A stretch of DNA of 6,677 nt from contig JAIUMG010000183.1 of assembly GCA_022565655.1 (NCBI GenBank), positions 1 to 6,677 of the forward strand. Direction: 5' to 3'. The position numbers and the translations under genes were made by a program. Source of the stretch: Alkalimonas sp. GTDB lineage: Bacteria > Pseudomonadota > Gammaproteobacteria > Enterobacterales > Alteromonadaceae. Under the pieces are notes generated by a model that searched no databases, was not told the origin of the DNA, and saw only the letters and a list, made by a program, of their open reading frames with translations. The number at the start of each line of letters is the position of its first letter. Position 1 is the stretch's first letter. Shown here piece after piece: positions 1-4,884 of the stretch.

Positions 1-57
1 GTCGGATCATGTACTTCCGTTACACGCAAAACTTCTAAACCATTTTTTATGGTATAA
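1..57. other. Probable 3' end of an unidentified upstream gene
   Basis: Too little is present to identify a gene. On the plus strand one frame ends in TAA at 36-38 (last residues RIMYFRYTQNF) and another ends in TAA at 55-57. Either could be the tail of the gene served by the terminator at 62-84. The stop at 36-38 leaves a more usual distance of about 24 bases to the hairpin. The third plus frame is open into the methyltransferase, but it reads through the terminator and is not taken as coding. Confidence 0.3.
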
Positions 58-58
58 A
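50..58 (+). promoter_or_regulatory. Candidate extended -10 promoter element overlapping the terminator
   Basis: TGGTATAAA at 50-58 is a TGn extended -10 followed by TATAAA, five of six matches to TATAAT. No convincing -35 lies about 17 bases upstream, which an extended -10 can tolerate. Initiation would fall near 64-66, inside the left arm of the terminator hairpin, so transcripts begun here could not form the full hairpin. It is the only promoter-like element seen close to the methyltransferase gene. Its activity is an inference. Confidence 0.35.
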
Positions 59-61
59 AAA

Positions 62-84
62 GGCGGGCTTAGGCCCGCCTTTTT
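62..84 (+). terminator. Strong intrinsic terminator of the upstream gene
   Basis: Seven perfect G/C pairs (GGCGGGC at 62-68 with GCCCGCC at 73-79) close a TTAG tetraloop, followed directly by five T (80-84). The six A at 56-61 make it symmetrical, so it could also work on the other strand. No leftward gene enters it from within the window, so it most likely ends the gene to the left. It lies only 8 bases before the ribosome binding site of the methyltransferase. Confidence 0.9.
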
Positions 85-100
85 ATTGTTTGGAGGAATT

Positions 101-1063
101 ATGACGCATTGGACGTCCTATTGGCGAAGTGGACAAGCACTGAGTAGTTTCGCTGAAGGAGAGGCTGCTTTTGGTTACCCGGATGATGTGCTTCAAGTGT
201 GGCAGCAGATTTGGACTGAATTGCCTGAGCAGGCCGAAGTATTGGATGTGGGGACTGGCAATGGCGCCTTAGCGGTCGCCATGGCTCAATACAGTGCGAA
301 TACAGCTAAATCCTGGCAGATCACAGGGATCGATCTGGCAGATATCAAGCCTGCCTCGGATATACCACAAGTTGCAGCTCTGCAAGCACTGTTGCAACAG
401 ATCGCTTTTTTCGGCAATTGTGGCATTGAAAAAACGCCCTTTAAAGACGAGCAATTTGATGGCATTTACAGTCAGTTTGGCCTGGAATACGCTAACTGGA
501 ATGCCTCTTTACAGGAGTTGCATCGGATCTGTAAGCCGGGTGGTCAGGTTATCGCGCTACTGCATAGTTGTGAATCCGAGTTGAGCCAGGATTGTGCGCT
601 AGGCATCAGTATTCTGAGCCATTGTTTGCAACAAAGTCCTTTAGTGACCTTAGCTGAGCAATTACTTACTCGCAGTGAATTTTTGTTGCATCATAAGCAG
701 TCCATTGCTACGGACGAGCCTTTTCAACAACTCAACCAGGCACTATTAACGGAAGTAAAAGCGCTGCAGCAACGTTACAGCACTGGCAATGCAGCGATTT
801 GGTTTCAGGATGTGTTATCCAGGTTAGCTCCGTTGGTGCATCAACTCCAGCCTGGTAATTTACAGCGTTTTCAGCACAGCTTTGCCCAGCTGGAGCAACA
901 CCGCTTGCGTTTGCTGGATCAGCAAAAGGCAACCATTGACCAGACAAAATCAAACGAAATTATGGCATTAGCCCGGCACTATGGTTGGAAAGTAACCATG
1001 CGATCAGTTGAGTTAGATGCAGGCCCTTTTGCCATGCGCCTGGAGCTGAGCAAGTCATTATAG
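101..1063 (+). CDS. Class I SAM-dependent methyltransferase, substrate unknown
   Basis: This is a 320-residue protein with a Rossmann-type AdoMet domain. Motif I is VLDVGTGNG (residues 47-55). The acidic end of the second strand is ITGIDLA (74-80). The fourth strand is FDGIYSQFGLEY (119-130) and the post-motif is KPGGQVIALLH (145-155), as in the Methyltransf_11/25 group. Residues from about 160 to 320 form a largely helical Gln/Leu-rich part that I do not recognise and that may set substrate choice. The frame is open further upstream, including a TTG at 86, but ATG 101 is chosen because GGAGGA (92-97) sits just before it and the upstream part is a terminator. A TAG stop ends the gene. It appears monocistronic: the next gene is 133 bases away. 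The methyltransferase call is safe; the substrate (small molecule, lipid, RNA or protein) cannot be read from the sequence. Confidence 0.88.
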   Translation: MTHWTSYWRSGQALSSFAEGEAAFGYPDDVLQVWQQIWTELPEQAEVLDVGTGNGALAVAMAQYSANTAKSWQITGIDLADIKPASDIPQVAALQALLQQIAFFGNCGIEKTPFKDEQFDGIYSQFGLEYANWNASLQELHRICKPGGQVIALLHSCESELSQDCALGISILSHCLQQSPLVTLAEQLLTRSEFLLHHKQSIATDEPFQQLNQALLTEVKALQQRYSTGNAAIWFQDVLSRLAPLVHQLQPGNLQRFQHSFAQLEQHRLRLLDQQKATIDQTKSNEIMALARHYGWKVTMRSVELDAGPFAMRLELSKSL

Positions 1064-1079
1064 TGAACAGCACTGTTCA
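1064..1079. repeat. Short inverted repeat just after the methyltransferase stop
   Basis: TGAACA (1064-1069) and TGTTCA (1074-1079) flank GCAC, beginning at the base after the TAG. A small hairpin is possible, but no T tract follows, so this is not a convincing terminator. It does not match the LexA pattern CTGT-N8-ACAG. It might be an operator-like or mRNA 3'-end structure, or chance. Confidence 0.3.
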
Positions 1080-1196
1080 GCTCGCTCTGGGGTTGATATT
1101 AAATTGTAAATTATTGTAACCTCCTTGAAATGCGCTTGGAATAAGCTTGCTTTTGTTGTTAGTATGGGCTTGATTTTTTCTAAAAAAGGGATGGTT

Positions 1197-1454
1197 ATGA
1201 AAGTATTACTGGTAGTCGCCTGCTTGGCTTTTGGGCTGACGGCTTGTCAATCCACGAACAGTGCGTCATCTGACTCAGCAGAGGCCACAGCACAAGCGTC
1301 TAACGATGGAATGATTTGCCGTAATGAACGGGAAACCGGCTCCAATATGCGGGTTCGGGTTTGCAGAACGGCAGAACAGATCGAAAGAGATCGTGATGAA
1401 GCATCCGATGCGCTTCGAAATACTCGTGGCACAACGCTTGACCAAAGTAACTGA
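1197..1454 (+). CDS. Small predicted outer-membrane lipoprotein
   Basis: This is an 85-residue protein. Residues 1-17 are a short Lys-headed hydrophobic signal ending in a lipobox, LTAC, with Cys17 as the predicted lipidated residue. Gln at +2 favours Lol sorting to the outer membrane. Residues 18-40 are a Ser/Ala-rich tether. The conserved-looking core is ICRNERETGSNMRVRVCRT (about residues 41-60), with two Cys and many Arg, followed by a charged helix (EQIERDRDEASDALRN). Small lipoproteins with a CR...TGS...VCRT core recur in gammaproteobacteria, but I know of no function for them. ATG 1197 is chosen over the in-frame ATG 1191 and a far upstream start because AAGGG (1186-1190) is 6 bases before it and the signal peptide then begins MKVLL. 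TTGATA at 1093-1098 is a possible -35 without a good partner. The gene converges with the zinc-finger gene. Confidence 0.78.
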   Translation: MKVLLVVACLAFGLTACQSTNSASSDSAEATAQASNDGMICRNERETGSNMRVRVCRTAEQIERDRDEASDALRNTRGTTLDQSN

Positions 1455-1462
1455 GTATAGCT

Positions 1463-1480
1463 GCGCTGATTAATCAGCGC
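1463..1480. repeat. 18-bp perfect palindrome between convergent genes
   Basis: GCGCTGATTAATCAGCGC is its own reverse complement and can fold as a 7-bp stem with a TTAA loop. It starts 8 bases after the lipoprotein stop and contains the stop of the minus-strand zinc-finger gene. Neither side has a real T tract. It may protect the 3' ends of both transcripts or act as a weak bidirectional terminator; this is inferred from position only. Confidence 0.5.
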
Positions 1481-1811
1481 ATTGTCCACACCTCTGCTCA
1501 GCCGGGTCTTGTTCCAGTCGTTGGTTCTCAATGATCAACTCGCAATCACAACAAATACCATAAAGCCCCATTTCCATTTGGCTTAAAGCTGCCTGCACGG
1601 CTTCCAGACGCTTGCCTGAGACAGACAGTTCAGGGGTATGCCAGTGCAACAACACCTCTGGCCACCGCGCTAAGCTTAACTGCATCAATTGAAGTCGCAA
1701 CTGCTGAAACTCGGCTCTGTCCTGCTGATTCAGGAAGTCCTGGATCTGTTGCTGAAGTTGCTGTTGCTCATCCAGCAAACGAGTACGTAATTGGTTTAAT
1801 TGGATTGACAT
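1470..1811 (-). CDS. DksA/TraR-family C4 zinc-finger protein
   Basis: This is a 113-residue protein. Residues 1-50 are a Gln/Leu-rich predicted coiled-coil helix. Residues 65-82 form a second helix (KRLEAVQAALSQMEMG). The C-terminus is the DksA/TraR zinc finger: YGICCDC, then RCGQC, giving zinc ligands Cys87, Cys90, Cys108 and Cys111, with an extra Cys88. Family members bind RNA polymerase through the secondary channel and alter initiation. However, the acidic DxxDxA tip of DksA is not seen; a DRA at 31-33 is only a faint echo. It is also shorter than DksA (about 150), so a DksA-like effect on transcription is uncertain. ATG 1811 is chosen over an in-frame TTG at 1832; its GAG-only Shine-Dalgarno is weak. 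The gene is divergent from hvfA, sharing a 129-base intergenic region, and a regulatory link is possible but unproven. Confidence 0.82.
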   Translation of the reverse strand: MSIQLNQLRTRLLDEQQQLQQQIQDFLNQQDRAEFQQLRLQLMQLSLARWPEVLLHWHTPELSVSGKRLEAVQAALSQMEMGLYGICCDCELIIENQRLEQDPAEQRCGQCAD

Positions 1812-1867
1812 GATGCACTCTGCTACTTGCAATATAGGGTAGTTTTACCTAAGTTTGATAGTCAGGT

Positions 1868-1883
1868 TGTGATGTATATCAAA
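1868..1883 (+). promoter_or_regulatory. Candidate CRP/FNR-family binding site upstream of hvfA
   Basis: TGTGA-N6-TCAAA (1868-1883) matches nine of ten key bases of the CRP consensus TGTGA-N6-TCACA. Shifted by one, GTGAT-GTAT-ATCAA (1869-1882) matches nine of ten of the FNR/ANR consensus TTGAT-N4-ATCAA. Its centre at 1875.5 is about 39-41 bases upstream of the start expected from the -10 at 1903-1908, the usual place for a class II activator site. Which regulator binds, if any, cannot be told from sequence. Confidence 0.45.
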
Positions 1884-1902
1884 TAAACCCGTGGCCCTTG
1901 GC

Positions 1903-1908
1903 TAATAT
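1903..1908 (+). promoter_or_regulatory. Candidate -10 element of the hvf operon
   Basis: TAATAT at 1903-1908 is the best -10-like hexamer before hvfA. No good -35 lies 17 bases upstream (CAAATA), which would suit an activator-dependent promoter using the CRP/FNR-like site. Transcription would start near 1914-1917, leaving a leader of about 25 bases that contains the Shine-Dalgarno GAGG (1929-1932). TTGATA at 1855-1860 with TATCAA at 1877-1882 is a weaker alternative. Confidence 0.4.
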
Positions 1909-1940
1909 CGTGGGCTTAGGCTTCAGATGAGGAAAGTGTT

Positions 1941-2414
1941 ATGAAATCACGTCAAACATCAGGAATTGCCCTGGCCGTTGGTGGCCTGGTCCTTGGTTCT
2001 CTGGCTTCAGTCAGTACTACTGCTGCGGCCAGCCCATTTGTGGCTGAAGAGATGCGTTCAGGATATCAGCAAAGCATGGCTTTGGGTGATCACCATGGCA
2101 AGGCGGCTAGTCGTTCCGAGAAAGCGAAATCGAAGAAAGAAAAAGCCAGAGAAATGAAGTGCGGCGAGGGCAAGTGTGGCGAACAGATGCGAGAGAAAGC
2201 TGAAGAAAAAAAAGATAAAGCCACAGAAATGAAATGTGGCGAGGGCAAGTGTGGCGAACAGATCCGAGAGAAAGCTGAAACGAAAGCAGACAAAGCCAAA
2301 GAGATGAAGTGCGGCGAAGGCAAGTGTGGTGAGAAAATGCGCGAAAAAGCTGCAGAGAAAAAAGACAAAGCAAAAGAGATGAAGTGTGGCGAAGGTAAGT
2401 GTGGCGCAGCCTAA
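1941..2414 (+). CDS. hvfA: HvfA-type RiPP precursor (bufferin/oxazolone family), copper-chelating peptide
   Basis: This is a 157-residue precursor. Residues 1-30 form a Sec-type signal peptide (basic start, a hydrophobic Ala/Val/Leu core, likely cleavage after the AAA at 28-30). Residues 31-46 (SPFVAEEMRSGYQQSM) resemble the PF...SGY segment I recall at the start of mature HvfA proteins. A Lys/Glu-rich helical spacer leads to four KCGEGKCG motifs starting at residues 73, 98, 123 and 148, exactly 25 apart, with eight Cys (74, 79, 99, 104, 124, 129, 149, 154) and no others. EGKCG is the signature of HvfA in Haemophilus, whose Cys are converted by HvfB/HvfC to copper-binding oxazolone/thioamide groups. 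Here modification and copper binding are inferred from family and neighbours. ATG 1941 has GAGG 8 bases before it. The gene is first in the operon, 18 bases before hvfB. A structural Cys-rich protein is the alternative, but the adjacent maturases make that unlikely. Confidence 0.93.
   Translation: MKSRQTSGIALAVGGLVLGSLASVSTTAAASPFVAEEMRSGYQQSMALGDHHGKAASRSEKAKSKKEKAREMKCGEGKCGEQMREKAEEKKDKATEMKCGEGKCGEQIREKAETKADKAKEMKCGEGKCGEKMREKAAEKKDKAKEMKCGEGKCGAA
2151..2411 (+). repeat. Four 75-bp tandem repeats encoding the Cys motifs of HvfA
   Basis: Units begin at 2151, 2226, 2301 and 2376; the last is cut short by the stop codon. Each encodes EMKCGEGKCG, then a charged linker of about 15 residues (E-(Q/K)-(M/I)-REKAE-type, then DKA). 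The decapeptide is identical in all four copies while its codons differ only at synonymous positions (for example TGC or TGT, GAG or GAA, GGC or GGT). The linkers vary in amino acids as well. Confidence 0.95.
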
Positions 2415-2429
2415 ACTATCAGGCTTTTT
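2408..2429 (+). terminator. Weak hairpin plus T5 between precursor and maturase genes (attenuator-like)
   Basis: AGCCT (2408-2412) can pair with AGGCT (2421-2425) across an 8-base loop, followed by a T run (2425-2429). The hairpin spans the hvfA stop codon, and its right arm includes AGG (2421-2423), the only Shine-Dalgarno-like bases before the GTG start of hvfB. The 5-bp stem is weak for a full terminator. Partial termination or masking of the hvfB ribosome site would keep the precursor in excess of the enzyme, as suits a RiPP operon. This role is inferred. Confidence 0.45.
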
Positions 2430-2432
2430 GCT

Positions 2433-3323
2433 GTGAGTCAGTACGATTGGCTGGAGGGCATTCATGGTGTGGGCCTTGGCCTGCGCCGTGAAATGCTGGC
2501 TGCTGATTTAGATGTGCAATTAGCGGAAGTCGACTTTCTGGAAATAGCACCGGAAAACTGGCTGCCCTTTCAAGGTAAGTTAGCGCGCGAGTTGGCGGCG
2601 TTAACTGAGCGGTATCCTTTTGTCTGCCATGGGTTATCTTTATCCATTGGTGGGCCAGAGCCACTGGATTGGCAGTTTTTACGGCAACTGAAAGCATTTT
2701 TTAAACAGCACCGCATTCGTGCTTATTCGGAGCACCTAAGCTACTGTGCGGCCGATGGGCATTTGTATGATCTGATGCCGATCCCATTTACCGAAGAAGC
2801 GGTTGATTATGTCGCTGAGCGGGTGCGGCAGGTGCAGGACTTTCTCGAACAACCTTTAATTCTGGAAAATGTGTCTTATTATGCAGCGCCGGGCCAGCAG
2901 CTATCTGAGCTGGAGTTTTTGTCAGCCGTGCTTAAACAGGCTGATTGCAAGTTATTGCTCGATGTAAACAATATCTATGTGAACTCGGTCAATCATCAGT
3001 ATGACAGCAAGGCCTTTTTACAACAGATCCCTGCAGAACGAATTGCTTATATGCATATCGCAGGGCATTACCGCCAGTCTGAGCAATTAATTATTGATAG
3101 CCATGGTGCTGCTGTGATCCCGGATGTCTGGCAACTACTGGCCGATGCTTATGCCGATTATGGCGTCTACCCAACCGTTCTGGAACGAGACTTTTTCATT
3201 CCTCCCTGGCCTGAGTTACACCAGGAATTGCAACAACTGCGTCAGCACCAGGCCAGGCAGCAGCGAGCCTTGTTACCGTCCAGCGCTCAGCAGGTGGATC
3301 CTCAAGCCTCTGGCCTGCCATAA
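2433..3323 (+). CDS. hvfB: HvfB-type MNIO (DUF692) RiPP maturase
   Basis: This is a 296-residue multinuclear non-heme iron-dependent oxidase with a TIM-barrel fold, the family of MbnB, BufB and HvfB. It carries the family's conserved acidic, His and Asn positions: GVGLGLR (12-18), EIAPENW (37-43), CHGLSLSIGG (65-74), SEHLSY (99-104), LENVSYY (144-150), LLDVNNIYVN (175-184), HIAGH (208-212), IDSHG (221-225) and LERD (250-253). Several of these bind the iron cluster in characterised members, and none appears lost. The family uses O2 and mixed-valent iron to oxidise Cys and rebuild the backbone; here the substrate would be the KCG sites of HvfA in the cytoplasm. The Gln-rich tail after about residue 262 lies beyond the barrel. 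The start is GTG 2433, since MSQYDWLEGIHGVGLGLR fits the family N-terminus and no better start exists; its Shine-Dalgarno (AGG) is poor. The stop overlaps hvfC by one base. Confidence 0.95.
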   Translation: MSQYDWLEGIHGVGLGLRREMLAADLDVQLAEVDFLEIAPENWLPFQGKLARELAALTERYPFVCHGLSLSIGGPEPLDWQFLRQLKAFFKQHRIRAYSEHLSYCAADGHLYDLMPIPFTEEAVDYVAERVRQVQDFLEQPLILENVSYYAAPGQQLSELEFLSAVLKQADCKLLLDVNNIYVNSVNHQYDSKAFLQQIPAERIAYMHIAGHYRQSEQLIIDSHGAAVIPDVWQLLADAYADYGVYPTVLERDFFIPPWPELHQELQQLRQHQARQQRALLPSSAQQVDPQASGLP

Positions 3324-4078
3324 TGAAAGACTTTCAGCAGATCCAGCGCGACTTTGTTGCTCATATCCGTCATCCTGCGAAGCACCCTGCTCCTGATGGC
3401 GTGACGGCTGAGCGCATGGCGGTATACAGTGATCTTTTGTTCAATAATGTGGAGGGCTTTCTGGCATCTGCCTACCCGGTTTTGAAGAGCCTGTATCAGC
3501 CAGAACATTGGTACCAGCTGATCCGGCGTTTTTTTCAGGAGCACCGTTGCGCAAGCCCATTCTTTGCCGACATCTCCGAGCATTTTCTGTTGTTTTTGCA
3601 ACACTATGAGCCTGACGCGGTAAAAGACCCAGCTTTCTTGCTGGAACTGGCGCATTATGAGTGGTTGGAGTTGTATTTGTCTCTGCAACCAGCTGAGACG
3701 CCACTCTCATTACAGCATGAAGCGAACCCATGGCAACAGCCTTTGCAACTGTCTGCATTAACCAAGGTGGTAGGGTATTATTATCCGGTAGACCGGATTT
3801 CAGCTCAGTTCCAGCCAACTGAAGCCAGTTCAGAACCGTATTATTATCTGCTGTATCGCTCGGAGGATGATGAGGTTCACTTTATGCGACTGAATGCGGC
3901 CTCTGCGTTGTTGCTCCAATTGCTGGAGCAGCAGCCTGGCATTCACTTTGCTGAGTTGCAACGAAGCTTACTTGAGCAAGCTCCGCAGCTCGCCTCGGCT
4001 GATTTGGCGTCTGCATTGCAGGAACTACTGTCCGGTTTCATTGCTAAAGGGATAGTGCAACGAGCCAGGATCGGCTAA
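3323..4078 (+). CDS. hvfC: HvfC-type partner protein (DUF2063) for RiPP maturation
   Basis: This is a 251-residue protein. The N-terminal DUF2063 domain (about residues 5-95) contains ERMAVYSDLLFNNVEGFL (30-47), YPVLK (51-55) and the HR..SPFF..ISEHFLLFL stretch (74-92). The C-terminal part (about 145-250), with YYYLLYRSEDDEVHFMRL and a predicted winged helix after it, is like the region of HvfC/BufC/MbnC relatives thought to act in precursor recognition. Such proteins form a complex with the MNIO enzyme and are needed for its activity. The ATG shares one base with the hvfB stop (TAATG, 3321-3325) and has no clear Shine-Dalgarno, so translation is probably coupled to hvfB and gives near-equal amounts. 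It is the last recognisable hvf gene; no DoxX-like gene follows. No catalytic function of its own is claimed. Confidence 0.93.
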   Translation: MKDFQQIQRDFVAHIRHPAKHPAPDGVTAERMAVYSDLLFNNVEGFLASAYPVLKSLYQPEHWYQLIRRFFQEHRCASPFFADISEHFLLFLQHYEPDAVKDPAFLLELAHYEWLELYLSLQPAETPLSLQHEANPWQQPLQLSALTKVVGYYYPVDRISAQFQPTEASSEPYYYLLYRSEDDEVHFMRLNAASALLLQLLEQQPGIHFAELQRSLLEQAPQLASADLASALQELLSGFIAKGIVQRARIG

Positions 4079-4115
4079 AATGGACCGCTCTGACAGATGA
4101 ACAATGAGGTATGCT

Positions 4116-4238
4116 GTGGCGGACGAAAATTTCAAAGAAAGCTTTAGTTTCATGCAATTTTCCTTATTTTTATTGGTATTTGTTTTGCTATTGCTGCAAG
4201 CACCTATCCTGCGTTGGCTGCAGGTTTTCCTTGGCTGA
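4116..4238 (+). CDS. Possible 40-residue single-span membrane peptide
   Basis: I do not recognise this ORF. Read from GTG 4116 it encodes 40 residues: a charged head (MADENFKESF), a very hydrophobic stretch from about residue 13 to 27 (MQFSLFLLVFVLLLL), then QAPILRWLQVFLG, typical of a one-pass inner-membrane micropeptide. GAGG at 4106-4109 stands 6 bases before the GTG, which favours this start over the in-frame ATG 4104, which lacks a ribosome site, and ATG 4152. It begins 37 bases after hvfC and is 85 bases before apt, so it could be the last gene of the hvf transcript. A small hairpin with T4 lies inside its 3' part, which argues for caution. It is much too short to be a DoxX protein. Confidence 0.45.
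   Translation: MADENFKESFSFMQFSLFLLVFVLLLLQAPILRWLQVFLG
4208..4228 (+). terminator. Weak hairpin with T4, possible end of the hvf transcript
   Basis: CCTGC (4208-4212) pairs with GCAGG (4220-4224) around a 7-base loop, followed by TTTT (4225-4228). It is the only terminator-like structure seen between hvfC and apt. It overlaps the last codons of the small membrane ORF, so either the ORF is not real, or the hairpin is a codon accident, or transcription ends just inside the ORF. Low confidence. Confidence 0.25.
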
Positions 4239-4323
4239 TCAACGGCCGGATAAAAACGCCGGTGCGGAACTCTCGTGATATTGAGTTCAAACCGATGGTA
4301 ATGAATAAAAAAGGTTTCCAACT

Positions 4324-4872
4324 ATGATGACAGTGGCGCTTTCAGAGCAGCTTAAGCAGGTAATTAAAACAGTACCTGATTACCCGAAGCCGGGGATTTT
4401 ATTTCGTGATGTCACCAGCCTGATGCAGGATGGCCCGGCTTTTGCCTTGGTAATAGACGCTTTGAAACAACACTTTGCGAACCATGGTATCACCAAGGTG
4501 GTCGGTACTGAATCCAGAGGTTTTATTTTTGGTGCGCCTTTGGCGTACGCCTTAGGCGTTGCTTTTGTCCCTGTACGTAAAAAGGGCAAGTTACCGCGCG
4601 AGCGCATTCAGCAAAGTTATCAGCTGGAGTATGGTGAAGACATCCTTGAATTGCATCTGGACGCCATTCAACAAGGCGACAAGGTGTTAATGGTCGATGA
4701 CTTGTTGGCTACCGGGGGCACCATTGAGGCGACCACCCAGCTGATCCGTCGCCTTGGTGGCGATGTATCCCATGCTGCTTTTGTCATTGCCTTGCCTGAA
4801 CTGGGGGGCGTGACCCGTTTGGAAAACATGGGCCTGGATGTGTTGTCTCTGGTCGATTACGACGGTCATTAA
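4324..4872 (+). CDS. apt: Adenine phosphoribosyltransferase
   Basis: This 182-residue enzyme is close to the usual length (E. coli 183). It makes AMP and diphosphate from adenine and PRPP in the cytoplasm (purine salvage). Visible type I phosphoribosyltransferase features: YPKPGILFRDVT (20-31), ESRGF (63-67), the flexible-loop region VRKKGKLPRE (84-93) and the PRPP motif VLMVDDLLATGGT (121-133), with the two acidic residues at 125-126. There are two adjacent ATGs (4324 and 4327). The first is used here; AAGG at 4312-4315 is 8 bases before it and would serve either. The 85 bases before the gene, after the small ORF, hold no clear promoter; TTGAGT at 4281-4286 is a weak -35-like match. dnaX follows after 12 bases, the common gammaproteobacterial order. 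Confidence 0.97.
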   Translation: MMTVALSEQLKQVIKTVPDYPKPGILFRDVTSLMQDGPAFALVIDALKQHFANHGITKVVGTESRGFIFGAPLAYALGVAFVPVRKKGKLPRERIQQSYQLEYGEDILELHLDAIQQGDKVLMVDDLLATGGTIEATTQLIRRLGGDVSHAAFVIALPELGGVTRLENMGLDVLSLVDYDGH

Positions 4873-4884
4873 AGCGGAGTAAGC

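Noticed and set aside
86..100. TTG start for the methyltransferase, five codons upstream
   Set aside because: It lies before the Shine-Dalgarno GGAGGA, two bases after the terminator T tract, leaving no ribosome site of its own; ATG 101 is correctly placed.
1064..1079. SOS (LexA) operator
   Set aside because: The half-sites are TGAACA/TGTTCA with a 4-base gap, not CTGT-N8-ACAG.
2058..2465. Three overlapping minus-strand ORFs rich in Phe, Ser, Leu and His opposite hvfA
   Set aside because: They are the antisense of the Lys/Glu-rich repeat. Their regularity simply mirrors the 75-bp repeats, and hvfA has the signal peptide, ribosome site and operon partners.
4243..4262. CGGC/GCCG inverted repeat whose reverse strand contains TTATCCGGCC, as in E. 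coli REP elements
   Set aside because: There is only a short match and a 4-bp stem with a long loop, and no second copy in the window. Chance is likely.
4025..4321. 98-residue minus-strand ORF covering the hvfC-apt gap
   Set aside because: It overlaps the end of hvfC, has no domain I recognise and no good ribosome site, and reads antisense through the better-supported small plus-strand ORF.
4301..4328. Possible leader peptide MNKKGFQL ending at the apt start
   Set aside because: It has no ribosome site and no regulatory structure; the stop overlap with the apt ATG follows from chance reading.
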